Below, in pieces: positions 21,358 to 30,267 of a stretch of 47,102 nt of DNA. The notes beneath the pieces were generated by a model, which worked only from the letters and a program-made list of their open reading frames with translations, was not told where the DNA came from and searched no databases. The stretch is from Richelia intracellularis HH01 (lineage in GTDB: Bacteria; Cyanobacteriota; Cyanobacteriia; Cyanobacteriales; Nostocaceae). Position 1 is the first letter of the stretch; each line of letters begins with the position of its first letter. The stretch is from positions 1-47,102 of the forward strand of contig NZ_CAIY01000087.1 in the NCBI RefSeq assembly GCF_000350105.1. The letters run 5' to 3'. The position numbers and the translations under genes were made by a program.

Positions 21358-22620
21358 TTAACACCAAGTTCGCAAAACTTTACCAGTTATCTCCTGATTC
21401 CACCATGGTGTATTGCATGAAAGTGTATGCAAGTTTCCAGCTTCAACCTTCCAAGTACTTTGGGGATCAAATAAAACCATCTCTGCTTTTTTCTGTGGAG
21501 CGATAACACTGGGGTTTTGTTGTAAACAATATGCTGGATTGCTACTTAAAGCCTGCCATAACTCTAGTGCTGTAAATTCCCCTGTTGCGACCAAATTTTC
21601 CCATAGTAGGGGTAAAGCTAACTCTAAACCAATTGCTCCTGGGGGTGCTTCCGCGAATGGTAATGCCTTTTCTTCATATGTATAGGGGGTATGATTGACT
21701 GCTATCGCGTCAATAATACCTGTTCTTACACCTTTCCTTAATGCCATCATATCTCTAGAACTACCTAAAGGTGGCCCTAAATTCAAACTGGGATTATAAC
21801 TCTCCAATGTTGTTGTATCTAGTAATAAGTGCATCCATGTAGTACTAGCAGTAATAGGTAAACCATGCTCTTTAGCACTAGATATTATCTGTACACTACG
21901 TTCAGTAGAAACATACATAATATGCACAGGAGTTTTGATAGCTGCAACTAACTCGATCAGACTGGTTATTGCTACAGTCTCTGAATAGGGGGGGCTACCT
22001 GGTATACCAAGACGAATGGCATCATAACCGTCACGTATGACCCCATCACCTGCAAGTTGGCGATCACAGCACCAAAAAGCTACAGGCTTGTTAAAGGGAT
22101 GTAGATATTCCAATAAACGCCTAACCATAGTTAAATTTTTCCATGGCTGATTATCTGTAAAACCAACAACTCCTGCATTTAATAAATCAAATAATTCTGT
22201 CATTTCTTCACCCCCAATTCCCCGAGAAATTGCACCCCAGATATGAAGTTGGGGAGAGCAGACACCTATCTTTTCCCAGATTCTTTTTAATTGTACGACT
22301 ATACCCGGATTGTCTACTACCGGAGAAGTATCAGGAAGAACAGCCACTCTGGTAAAACCCCCAGCAATTGCAGCATCATGGAGAGATAATAGAGTTTCCC
22401 TATTTTCAAATCCTGGCTCTCCAGAATGGCTACATAAATCAATTAACCCCGTACCCAAAATTAATCCCCGAGCATTACAAATCTTAATACCATTAGGTAT
22501 AGGATTAATATTATGAGTAACTGATTGAATATAATTGTCATAAATTAAAACATCTGCAAAGTAATCAGTGGCAGATATCGGGTCGATTACCCTTACTTGT
22601 TGTAGTAGTTCACCAGTCAT
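21358..22620 (-). CDS. pyrC: Dihydroorotase-like protein (PyrC family), metal ligands missing
   Basis: A 420-residue amidohydrolase related to class I dihydroorotase (pyrimidine synthesis). The fold signatures are present: GLIDLCSHSGEPGFENRET (61-76), AGGFTRVAVLPDTSPVVDN, and the late NHTPYTYEEKALPF and PPGAIGLELALPL. But the catalytic set is gone. HxH is C63-S-H65, the substrate arginine after it is glycine, the AHCED histidine is W183/C184, the HVST histidine is Y236, and the TDHAPH aspartate is N309. The frame is full length. It may be a non-catalytic partner, as PyrC' is for aspartate transcarbamoylase in Pseudomonas. Genomes usually annotate it as pyrC; I doubt enzymatic activity. A histidine phosphatase gene lies 93 bases upstream on the same strand. 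Confidence 0.85.
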   Translation of the reverse strand: MTGELLQQVRVIDPISATDYFADVLIYDNYIQSVTHNINPIPNGIKICNARGLILGTGLIDLCSHSGEPGFENRETLLSLHDAAIAGGFTRVAVLPDTSPVVDNPGIVVQLKRIWEKIGVCSPQLHIWGAISRGIGGEEMTELFDLLNAGVVGFTDNQPWKNLTMVRRLLEYLHPFNKPVAFWCCDRQLAGDGVIRDGYDAIRLGIPGSPPYSETVAITSLIELVAAIKTPVHIMYVSTERSVQIISSAKEHGLPITASTTWMHLLLDTTTLESYNPSLNLGPPLGSSRDMMALRKGVRTGIIDAIAVNHTPYTYEEKALPFAEAPPGAIGLELALPLLWENLVATGEFTALELWQALSSNPAYCLQQNPSVIAPQKKAEMVLFDPQSTWKVEAGNLHTLSCNTPWWNQEITGKVLRTWC

Positions 22621-22713
22621 TCAATTTTGAATTTTAGATTTTGTATTTTGATGTCAGATAGAAGATCGAATATCCCTTTTTTTTGAGCTAATTAACCTCT
22701 AATTTCCTTTTCT

Positions 22714-24069
22714 TTACATGGCCCCAGGTACTGTTTTATCATCCACAGCACTATCATGCAGATGAGAGGTGATATTTATAGTCTGTAAAACTGGCATGCT
22801 ATCCTCAGTAACGGGAAAATCAATCACACTTAGAGAACCATTACTTTGACGGAAATTCCAGAGTTCCCCTGGTGTCAAGCCCAGTATATGGCAAAATAAT
22901 ACCTGATTGATAACACCATGGGCAACAACTAGAATAGTTTGCAAATGTTTATTTAAGGATTCTTCAATAATTGCATTAAAAATTATTATGGTGCGTTTCC
23001 ATAATGTTTGTAGCGTTTCCCCTGAAGGTATTTGTAATTGACTTGGATGAGTATGCAAATGTTGTAAATACTTCGGGAATTCCTGGGCAATTTCTCTTTC
23101 TAATTTACCATCCCAAAATCCATGGGTGATTTCCCTCAAACCATTATTCATATGTAAATTAATATGGGGATGATACTGTGAGATGATATTTGCGGTTTCC
23201 TTTGCACGGGACATAGAACTACTAATAATTAGATCCAACTTCACATCTTGAATTAATTGAGCTAATTTTTGCGACTGCTGTTTTCCAGTTTTATTCAAAG
23301 TTACATCGATATGCCCTTGATACCTTCTTTGAAGATTCCAATCAGTTTCCCCATGACGCACTAATAATAATCTTAAACCTTTATAGTATGCTCTGGGAGA
23401 AGGCAAATTAACCCCCATATGCTGGGTTTGATTCAGAGATTCTAACTGCACTGGTTCGCCCCAGCCACCAACAAAATTTAACACGCTGATACCACAGTTA
23501 GACTGTTGAATGGAATGATAAAGACTAGGAGAAAGATTTAACGCTGTGCTAACAAGGGATCGATTAATACCATTATGCCCAATAATTAAAATAGTTTGCC
23601 CTCCGTAACGAGGTAAAATCTCTTGCCAAAACTCCCTGGCCTGCCTATATAAGGATAAAACTGGGAAATGTTCTTTGAAACCCTTGCTCTGGGGAATAAG
23701 CATCCTGAATTTGTGGGGTTCTTCCTTCCAGGTGCGATAATCATCTGGGAATAAATTCTTGACGTCGATTGATAGCATTCTTTCCCACAGGGGTAAATCT
23801 ATTTCTAACAATTTATTATTTGATTGGGGAGTTGCAGATTGTCCTGGATTGAGCAATAACTGCTGGTGTATTATTTCAGCTGTTTGCCTTGCACGATTAA
23901 GTGGACTACAATAGATTGAATCAAACACAATTTGGCAAAGAAACTTGCCCACATGACTTGCATCATTGCGACCCTTATAAGTCAATCGAGAAAAATCTGT
24001 ACGCCCTTGAATGCGTTTTTCCACATTATAATTACTTTGACCATGGCGTACTATGATTGCACGAGTCAC
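22714..24069 (-). CDS. Two-domain histidine phosphatase (phosphoglycerate mutase-like)
   Basis: A 451-residue protein made of two histidine phosphatase domains in tandem. Domain 1 begins at the N-terminus with IIVRHGQSNYN (catalytic H9) and has GHNGINRS near 180. Domain 2 begins near 232 with LLLVRHGETDWN and has VVAHGVINQVL near 390. Both RHG motifs and both second histidines are present, so both sites could be active. The same double architecture occurs in plant 2-carboxyarabinitol-1-phosphate phosphatase, which removes misfire sugar phosphates from Rubisco, and in its cyanobacterial relatives. A sugar-phosphate phosphatase serving the Calvin cycle is therefore a fair guess, not proven. It is upstream of the dihydroorotase-like gene, possibly cotranscribed. 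Confidence 0.88.
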   Translation of the reverse strand: MTRAIIVRHGQSNYNVEKRIQGRTDFSRLTYKGRNDASHVGKFLCQIVFDSIYCSPLNRARQTAEIIHQQLLLNPGQSATPQSNNKLLEIDLPLWERMLSIDVKNLFPDDYRTWKEEPHKFRMLIPQSKGFKEHFPVLSLYRQAREFWQEILPRYGGQTILIIGHNGINRSLVSTALNLSPSLYHSIQQSNCGISVLNFVGGWGEPVQLESLNQTQHMGVNLPSPRAYYKGLRLLLVRHGETDWNLQRRYQGHIDVTLNKTGKQQSQKLAQLIQDVKLDLIISSSMSRAKETANIISQYHPHINLHMNNGLREITHGFWDGKLEREIAQEFPKYLQHLHTHPSQLQIPSGETLQTLWKRTIIIFNAIIEESLNKHLQTILVVAHGVINQVLFCHILGLTPGELWNFRQSNGSLSVIDFPVTEDSMPVLQTINITSHLHDSAVDDKTVPGAM

Positions 24070-24643
24070 TGTATTTTATCCTTGAATTTAGCTAGGGTTA
24101 ATATTTTCATTCAAATTGTTGGAATGTTAGGGGTATTTTAGGTTAAGAATATAAAAGGTTAAAAGTCCTAATTTTATAGCTATGTATAAGTAAAAGATAA
24201 AAATTCAAGAAGGAAAAGGACTATTAATAGTAAATCTAAGCTTATGATTACATCATGTCACAATTAGATGATAATCTCCAATATGGAAGACATAATTAAT
24301 TAGTTAGACTAACAGCGTTGGAGAAGAAAAAGCTTTTGTTCCGATTATTTTTAGGAGGTTTAGTAGCCAGATTTGAAGTTTGGTTAGAATATAGCCCAGG
24401 AAGACATTCGCAGTTAGGAGATGTTATTGTGATTGTCAGTGTAACCTCTTACATTTCCAGGTTAGCATGATAATGCTTGATAGTCCCCAATGCTTTTATT
24501 AGGGGTTAAATTGATACCTTTCAATGAAGATAAGCACTTTAACTAATGTACATCTAAAATAAATAGATGAGAAAATCTCATCTTTGAAAATAGTCTTTTC
24601 AGCTTTTCTATTCTATTTATACTCTATATTGGAGAAGTCAATC
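24070..24643. other. Intergenic stretch upstream of the DUF2141 gene
   Basis: Divergent promoter region. It holds a possible eroded gene at 24255-24470 and an 8-bp hairpin at 24565-24583 (AGATGAGA, AAA, TCTCATCT) in what would be the leader of the next gene, ending 60 bases before its start. Confidence 0.5.
24255..24470 (+). pseudogene. Possible eroded 71-codon gene
   Basis: One frame from ATG 24255 to TGA 24468-24470 with a single internal TAA (24297-24299), which a C-to-T change in CAA would create. After the stop it reads LEKKKLLFRLFLGGLVARF and EVWLEYSPGRHSQLGDVIVI, which has a helical hydrophobic pattern and a balanced composition unlike the surrounding A+T noise. The family is not recognised. 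It could also be a chance frame. Confidence 0.3.
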
Positions 24644-25099
24644 ATGCAAAGACTTCAAGTTGCTATTCTAGCGATTACTGCTTTGGGGAATTTGGCATTT
24701 TCATCTGGTACACAAGCTTACAATAATAGTAATCTCAGTATTAACATTAATGGTATCAAGAATCTTAGAGGACAGGTCTGTTTTAGTATTTTTTCCAGTA
24801 GCAAGGGATTTCCAACTGACAAGAGAAATGCAACTAAATCAGGGTGTGTCAAAGCTGTAAATAAAACTGTTAAAGCTAAATTTGATCAATTGAAGCCGGG
24901 TAGCTATGCTGTTGCTGTCATTCATGATACTAATGGAGATGGCACTCTTAATAGTAATATCCTTGGCATCCCCAAAGAAGGCATTGGATTCTCACGTAAT
25001 CCTAGAATCATCACAGGCCCGCCCAAGTTTGGGGACTCTGCAATTATTGTTGTTGGTCCCAACACTGATATTTATATTCAATTACAGTACTTTCTGTAA
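24644..25099 (+). CDS. Secreted DUF2141 domain protein
   Basis: A 151-residue exported protein. The start at 24644 is chosen because GGAGAAG lies seven bases upstream and the product then begins with a proper signal peptide (MQRLQVAILAITALGNLAFS, cleavage near TQAYN). An earlier in-frame ATG at 24584 would bury it behind 20 hydrophobic residues. The mature part fits DUF2141: SININGIKNLRGQVCFSIF, then LKPGSYAVAVIHDTNGDGTL and IPKEGIGFSRNP. These are small beta-sandwich proteins of unknown function, probably periplasmic or attached to the outer membrane. Two cysteines (in GQVCFS and SGCVK) may form a disulfide. It is monocistronic and convergent with the PIN/TRAM gene. Confidence 0.85.
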   Translation: MQRLQVAILAITALGNLAFSSGTQAYNNSNLSININGIKNLRGQVCFSIFSSSKGFPTDKRNATKSGCVKAVNKTVKAKFDQLKPGSYAVAVIHDTNGDGTLNSNILGIPKEGIGFSRNPRIITGPPKFGDSAIIVVGPNTDIYIQLQYFL

Positions 25100-25213
25100 T
25101 TGAATACCTGAACTTCTAATTTAGTCATCTTTCCACTTACATATTGCAATGTTAATGATTGCCAGCGATAGACACAGATAAACCAAGCCAACTTGTTCTA
25201 TAGCATTCTATTG

Positions 25214-25240
25214 GCCAGTTGCTAACTGGCAATTGCCAGT
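25214..25240 (-). terminator. Overlapping hairpins downstream of the PIN/TRAM gene
   Basis: GCCAGTT-gct-AACTGGC (25214-25230) and the palindrome ACTGGCAATTGCCAGT (25225-25240) share the middle arm, so they are mutually exclusive. They sit 13-39 bases beyond the PIN/TRAM stop in its direction. There is no strong T-run. Confidence 0.45.
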
Positions 25241-25252
25241 CATTACCCTTAA

Positions 25253-26329
25253 CTATGCCCATGCAGAAGCCTGAGGCTTGGCAAATATCATTCTGCCAGC
25301 AGAAGTTTGCAAAGCACTAGTAACTACCACACGTAGTTCGCCACCCACATAATTACTACCCTCTTCTACTACTACCATTGTTCCATCATTTAAATAACCT
25401 ATACCTTGACTTGGTTCTTTCCCTTCCTTAAGAATTTTCAAGTCAATGTTGTCTCCTGGCAAATAGTTAGGACGAACAGCATTTACTAAATCATTAATAT
25501 TTAAGACAGGAACTTTTTGTACTCCTGCCACCTGGGATAGATTATAATCATTGGTAAGTATTATTCCGCTGATTTCTTGGGCAAATTTTACCAACTTGGC
25601 ATCTACTTTTAGTATGTCTTCATAGTCAATAGAGTTTATTAAAATGCGATCAGGGTAGTCTTGTTGAATATGTTTGAGGATTTCCAGTCCTCGTCTACCC
25701 CGAACTCTTTTTTGGTCTTTGCTTGCATCTGCAACCTGTTGTAGCTCTTGTAGAATAAATTGCGGTAAAATAATTTGCCCCTCTAGAAAACCAGTATCTA
25801 ACAAAGCCTTAATGCGACCATCGATTATGCAACTTGTATCTAGAACCTTGGTATTAGCAGGTTTTAGAGTTCCTTCTACAACCATAGTCTCCATAGTATT
25901 AGGGTTAATTAGTCGCAGTAATAGCCGGCCGTGAGTGTCTGCCAAGTTCATACCCGTATATGCAAGTACAATACTTCCTACAACAGCTACAAGTGGCTTT
26001 ATAAAGCTGAAATCAGGGGGAATTGGCAGTAAAAATATTGGAGCCAACATCAAGTTGGCAATTAGTAAACCCAAAACTAAACCAATAGCGCGAGTGAAAA
26101 TAGCTTCTGGAGGCATTTCCCGAACCTGAGTTTCCAAACGGCGATAACCTGTTTGAAATCTTAGTCCCACTGCACCCCCAATAATAGCAGCAAAAGCTGC
26201 GAACACTAGGCGCAATGCTTCTAAATTTGTTACTCCATCTAAACTCCCATTTGGAAGTAGATCTGTAATGTAGAAACCTGCTAAAGCAACTGCTAGGATG
26301 AATGAAAAAACTATAATGGCATCAAGCAT
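25253..26329 (-). CDS. PIN/TRAM domain membrane protein (YacL type)
   Basis: A 358-residue integral membrane protein, probably with a nucleic-acid role. Four membrane helices lie at about 3-22, 38-56, 83-103 and 108-126. Then comes a PIN nuclease-like domain with acidic residues typical of its metal site (VLDTSCIIDGRI near 162-173, ILTNDYNLSQVAGV near 254-268). A C-terminal TRAM domain follows (GYLNDGTMVVVEEGSNYVGG near 310-330), which usually binds RNA. The architecture is that of the widely conserved YacL family, whose exact function is unknown. The frame is complete. It is divergent from hemW, with ~185 bases between. Confidence 0.9.
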   Translation of the reverse strand: MLDAIIVFSFILAVALAGFYITDLLPNGSLDGVTNLEALRLVFAAFAAIIGGAVGLRFQTGYRRLETQVREMPPEAIFTRAIGLVLGLLIANLMLAPIFLLPIPPDFSFIKPLVAVVGSIVLAYTGMNLADTHGRLLLRLINPNTMETMVVEGTLKPANTKVLDTSCIIDGRIKALLDTGFLEGQIILPQFILQELQQVADASKDQKRVRGRRGLEILKHIQQDYPDRILINSIDYEDILKVDAKLVKFAQEISGIILTNDYNLSQVAGVQKVPVLNINDLVNAVRPNYLPGDNIDLKILKEGKEPSQGIGYLNDGTMVVVEEGSNYVGGELRVVVTSALQTSAGRMIFAKPQASAWA

Positions 26330-26513
26330 GATATTGTTGTGTTCCTACAACCGTGTTTTTGTGTCTAGTTCCATAATTTTTATTTAAAAGTCAATATAAT
26401 CAATAAAACTTATGTTCATAAGGCAAGTTAGGCTTGATAAAATCTGCAATTATTATAACTAAATAGCAATATAACGTTTATAACAAGATTGAATAAGATT
26501 GAGTAATTTAAAT

Positions 26514-27670
26514 ATGGTAAGTGCTGCTTATATACATATTCCATTTTGTCGCAGACGTTGTTACTATTGTGATTTTCCCATATTTGTAATTGGTGACCGC
26601 TTGCGGGGTGAAATATCAACGGGAATACAAAAATATATAGCAAATTTAGCTGAAGAAATTAAAAATACAAACATTTATGGTAGTGGTTTGAGAACTGTTT
26701 TTTTGGTGGTGGTACTCCCTCTTTATTATCTGTAGATCAAATACATCAAGTGTTGGCAGTTTTAGATCAACAATTCGGTATTTGTAAAGACGCTGAAATT
26801 TCTATGGAAATAGATCCAGGAACTTTTAACTTTATAGATATCTCAGGTTTTTGCCATGCAGGTATTAATCGGATTAGTTTGGGAGTGCAAGCATTTCAAG
26901 AAGAATTACTGCAATTTTGTGGGCGTTCGCACACCCTAGAAGACATTTTCATGGCAATTAAAATGATTCGTCAAGTAAAAGTTCCTGAATTCAGCATGGA
27001 TTTAATTTCTGGTTTACCCCATCAAACCTTAGCAATATGGCAAAATTCTTTAGAACATGCTGTAGAAATTTCACCAACCCATATATCTATATATGATTTG
27101 ACTATAGAATCTGGAACTGCGTTTGATCATTATTTTCAATCGGGCAAACAACCTTTACCTGAAGATGGAACTACAGTGAAAATGTATTGTCTAGCACGGC
27201 AAATTTTGACTGATGCAGGTTATGAACACTATGAGATTTCTAATTACTCCCAACCAGGACACCAATGTCGACATAATAGAGTTTACTGGGAAAACCTTCC
27301 TTACTATGGTTTTGGTATGGGTGCAGCCAGTTTTTTAGAAGGTAAACGATTTACCCGCCCACGCAAGACCCAGCAGTACTATCAGTGGGTAAAAGATGGA
27401 TGCATAATGAACTGTGATGTAACATCATCAGGTGAGATGTTACTAGATACTTTAATGTTGGGTTTACGATTAGCAGATGGTGTAGGTATAGAAATGCTAG
27501 CAGAAAAATTTGGGGGAGAAAATACGGAGAAAATACAAAAGACTTTGAACCCTTTCATTGAAAAAGGATGGGTGTATATAGTTGAGGGAAGGATAAAATT
27601 AAGTGATCCTGAAGGTTTCTTATTTTCCAATGTGGTGTTATCAGTCTTATTCAAGGAATTTGGTTTGTAA
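26514..27670 (+). pseudogene. hemW: Heme chaperone HemW (radical SAM), split by a frameshift
   Basis: HemW is a radical SAM relative of coproporphyrinogen III dehydrogenase that delivers heme. The first part holds the [4Fe-4S] motif CRRRCYYC after AAYIHIPF. The second part, from ~26705, holds SMEIDPGTFN, INRISLGVQAFQEELLQ, SMDLISGLPHQT, YEISNYSQPGHQCRHNRVYW and the C-terminal HemW domain. The two are in different frames, joined at a run of seven T (26698-26704). One extra T would restore TVFFGGGTPSLLSVD, the conserved glycine-rich SAM-binding loop. As read, translation leaves frame and stops at 26735. Everything else is intact, so this is a recent lesion or a base-calling error. The start is ATG 26514; a TTG at 26499 is an alternative. 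Confidence 0.88.
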
Positions 27671-27971
27671 AAGTATTTTGTATTTAAAACCTAAAATAAA
27701 TACACCACAACTAAGTTTGTCATGAATTTTATGATGGCTTACTCGAAGACTGCCCGAGCTTGATAGTGATCCAGTTTTTGATTTTACCATTATACAGGTC
27801 TATTATTAGACATACTGGTCTACTATTAAAATATACTCAAGTACCAAACATGATACACACAATCCCTAACTATTATATGATATCTCTTATATAAACATAA
27901 ATATAACTAACAACCTTATAATTGTATGGTTTTTTCAAGCAATGGTTCGCATAATATTTTCATCATAAATT
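27671..27971. other. Intergenic stretch with a short tandem duplication
   Basis: Nothing coding. Two near-identical ~20-base units abut at 27797-27816 and 27817-27837 (GGTCTATTATTAGACATACT, then a diverged copy). Confidence 0.5.
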
Positions 27972-28355
27972 ATGGACTTAACAATTGAAAATTTAGTAAA
28001 GATAGATAATAGCTTATCTCAGCGTCACATTGACCTTGATCCAGCTGGCTATTTTATTATTTATCTTGATCGTGCTGCCAATCTGATTTGTGCTAAGCAT
28101 TTTACTAACATTATTAATGAAAGTGGTTTAGCTGTTGATCCAGAAACCGGAAGAGTAATTCCTGCTCGTGGAAAACTGAATAGAACCCATACAAATTTTT
28201 TCAGCGGTAGAACAGCTAAAGAGATTTGTGTAGAATTATTCGAGAAAGCATATCCTCAGCCTTTAACAATGTTAAGTCATGCTGCTTATTTAGGTCGTGA
28301 ATTTACAAGAGCAGAAGCAGCTTTAGTTGCAGGTAGAGAATATGTGCAAGATTAA
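27972..28355 (+). CDS. DUF4346 family protein
   Basis: A 127-residue soluble protein of a family widespread in cyanobacteria. Recognisable stretches are LDPAGYFIIYLDRAANLICA near the N-terminus, FFSGRTAKEICVELFE in the middle and LSHAAYLGREFTRAEAALV near the end. No catalytic role is established; relatives sometimes occur fused to pterin-related or tetrahydromethanopterin-type domains, so a cofactor link is conceivable. The ATG start gives the normal length. It is monocistronic with a terminator-like hairpin just downstream. Confidence 0.8.
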   Translation: MDLTIENLVKIDNSLSQRHIDLDPAGYFIIYLDRAANLICAKHFTNIINESGLAVDPETGRVIPARGKLNRTHTNFFSGRTAKEICVELFEKAYPQPLTMLSHAAYLGREFTRAEAALVAGREYVQD

Positions 28356-28361
28356 AAATAA

Positions 28362-28387
28362 GAGTGATGATTTTCCATTCATCACTC
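28362..28387 (+). terminator. Hairpin after the DUF4346 gene
   Basis: A perfect 9-bp stem, GAGTGATGA (28362-28370) and TCATCACTC (28379-28387), with an 8-base loop, six bases after the stop codon. The T-run is weak, so termination strength is uncertain. Confidence 0.55.
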
Positions 28388-28544
28388 CCTAACAGGTGAT
28401 TTACATGTTTGAAGTTGTTGGTAAAAGGTGATAAGGTTTGATAAATGAAGTCACCAGTTTCTTAGCAAATAATAAATAACTTTTGAATAATTGCATTACA
28501 ATCACTGTTTACACAGTTTAGTTTGCTTTATTAGAATTCCTTGT

Positions 28545-29297
28545 CTATGACAAATTGTCCTGCCCGTCAGAAGATGTCTGATTTATTTGGTAGATATAAT
28601 AAGTTGCCATGGGGATGATAGTAGCAGCTATTAGCAAACCTACAACCCAGGCAATTGCATTGCCCTGATCAATATCCTCAGCTTTGGGAAAATTAGGCTC
28701 CAGTTGTCTATTATCAACTATTGCTGGAGGGCCAGGATCTGGCTGTCCTGATAACACTGCAAACATGCGGTTACTTGTATTAAGTAGAGACTGATTATAT
28801 TTATTACCGTTCCTTAAAGGGAGCATTAATGTTTCTGATACTATGCTATTAGCAATATCATCCGATATTAAAGGTTTAATTTTATCACCAGTGATAATTG
28901 CAGCATCATTCGTTAGCGTATCTAACACCAGTAAGACTTTATTTACTTGTTCTTGTGGTATGGGAAACCACTTTTTGAACAGGGCTATGGCAAAACTACT
29001 AGATGTTTCACCATAGTCCAAGCGGCGAATGATGACGATCCTTACCTGATTATCAGTTTGATCTGTCAATTCTTCTAAGGTCCTATTAATAGTATTTTCA
29101 GTAGCACGGCTAATTACTTCAGCTTCATCAATAATCCAATTATGATTAATTGTTTGCAGACTTGGCATTTCATATAATCCGGTTGCTACGGCTGGAATTG
29201 TAAATAAAATACCGGATATGATTATTGTTAGTAATATTGTTAGCCTTTGGAAAACATTTTTTTGCCAGTCAAGTAGATAATTTACAAATTGTTTCAT
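28545..29297 (-). CDS. psb32: Photosystem II repair protein Psb32 (TPM domain)
   Basis: A 250-residue thylakoid protein that helps protect and repair photosystem II; the TPM domain is a phosphatase-like fold. An N-terminal export segment (LTILLTIIISGILFTIPAVA) is followed by the TPM domain (about 40-190): WIIDEAEVISR, NQVRIVIIRRLDYGET, LFKKWFPIP, VLLVLDTLTNDAAIITGDK and LRNGNKYNQ. A C-terminal membrane helix (AWVVGLLIAATIIPMATYYI) follows GQPDPGPPAI. The start is taken as ATG 29297; an in-frame TTG at 29327 would add ten residues before the signal segment without a ribosome binding site. It is monocistronic. Confidence 0.85.
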   Translation of the reverse strand: MKQFVNYLLDWQKNVFQRLTILLTIIISGILFTIPAVATGLYEMPSLQTINHNWIIDEAEVISRATENTINRTLEELTDQTDNQVRIVIIRRLDYGETSSSFAIALFKKWFPIPQEQVNKVLLVLDTLTNDAAIITGDKIKPLISDDIANSIVSETLMLPLRNGNKYNQSLLNTSNRMFAVLSGQPDPGPPAIVDNRQLEPNFPKAEDIDQGNAIAWVVGLLIAATIIPMATYYIYQINQTSSDGQDNLS

Positions 29298-29362
29298 AAG
29301 TAAATCCCTAGGGTAAACTTTCACCAAGTATACCTAAAACTAGCACCGTTGTATGGGTGTAA

Positions 29363-29415
29363 AAAGTAGGAAATGCTGATATCTCTAAGTTAGAGATATC
29401 AGCATTTCCTACTTT
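29363..29415. repeat. Perfect 26-bp inverted repeat with a one-base loop
   Basis: Arms 29363-29388 and 29390-29415 are exact reverse complements around G29389. They contain GC-bearing sequence (AGGAAATGCTGATATC), so this is not just A+T chance. It lies 66 bases upstream of the psb32 start, where it could lie in the leader or promoter, and a partial T-run is absent. Confidence 0.75.
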
Positions 29416-30218
29416 AGAATAGAATAATTCTGATTACATTTAGTGCCATATTACTGAGAAAAATACAATCATTTAGATTTTTACCTACTTTGTGTGCTCA
29501 TTCAAAGTGTTTTGCTTACTTGCAATTTTCTTTTGGACACTTCAAAGTTCTTTCTATACTGGTTACTGGACTATGCAATCTCATAATAATATCCTGGTGA
29601 GTATGATTCAAATTATCTATTAAAAATAATTGGCTAAATTAGCCTAGAATAAAATTGTTTATACATCCTAACAACAGAAGAAATATATATGAAGGTAAAT
29701 TAGTACCCAAGAAATAATTACTGAGAAGACATATAAGTCTATAATTTTAACCGGGTGTAAATTACAAGTAAATTATAGGATAATTACTTTGCTGATAGAT
29801 TTATACATTTTAATCTATCTTTAATATAAAAAATATGCTTTTTGACAGAGTATTTTTTTAATACTTATTTTAAGTGGATATAAATCTTTCTAAAGATAAT
29901 GGTAATTATTAGTAAATACCAAGAAATATTTGATAATTGAAAAATTCCTAAAATTAAGATTAAAGTTATGAAAGTTATTATTATGGAAATATAAATTAAG
30001 ATACATCTACAGGGTGCTATTCGCTATTTTAGCATAATACTTTTAACTCTATTTAGGAAAATAAAAGTATTTGATTTACGGGGCAATAGTTGATAGCTAT
30101 AGACTAATTGATAGAAAGGGTTTTATTAGCAAAATAAAACTATTAGCCTCTCAGAGCTCCAGAATGACTTTAATAATTAATCTAAAGATGAAATCTTTAT
30201 TGTATCAAAGTTTCTCAG

Positions 30219-30267
30219 CTAGAAATATTAGCTGCCAATAAACTGAAGTGGCAGCTAATATTTCTAG
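30219..30267. repeat. Perfect 19-bp inverted repeat, 11-base loop
   Basis: CTAGAAATATTAGCTGCCA (30219-30237) and its reverse complement (30249-30267). It is isolated in the desert with no T-run, over a kilobase from the nearest gene. Confidence 0.7.

Noticed and set aside
27797..27837. Two adjacent ~20-base units, considered as an iteron array
   Set aside because: Only two imperfect copies and no replication gene nearby; simple slippage duplication is enough.
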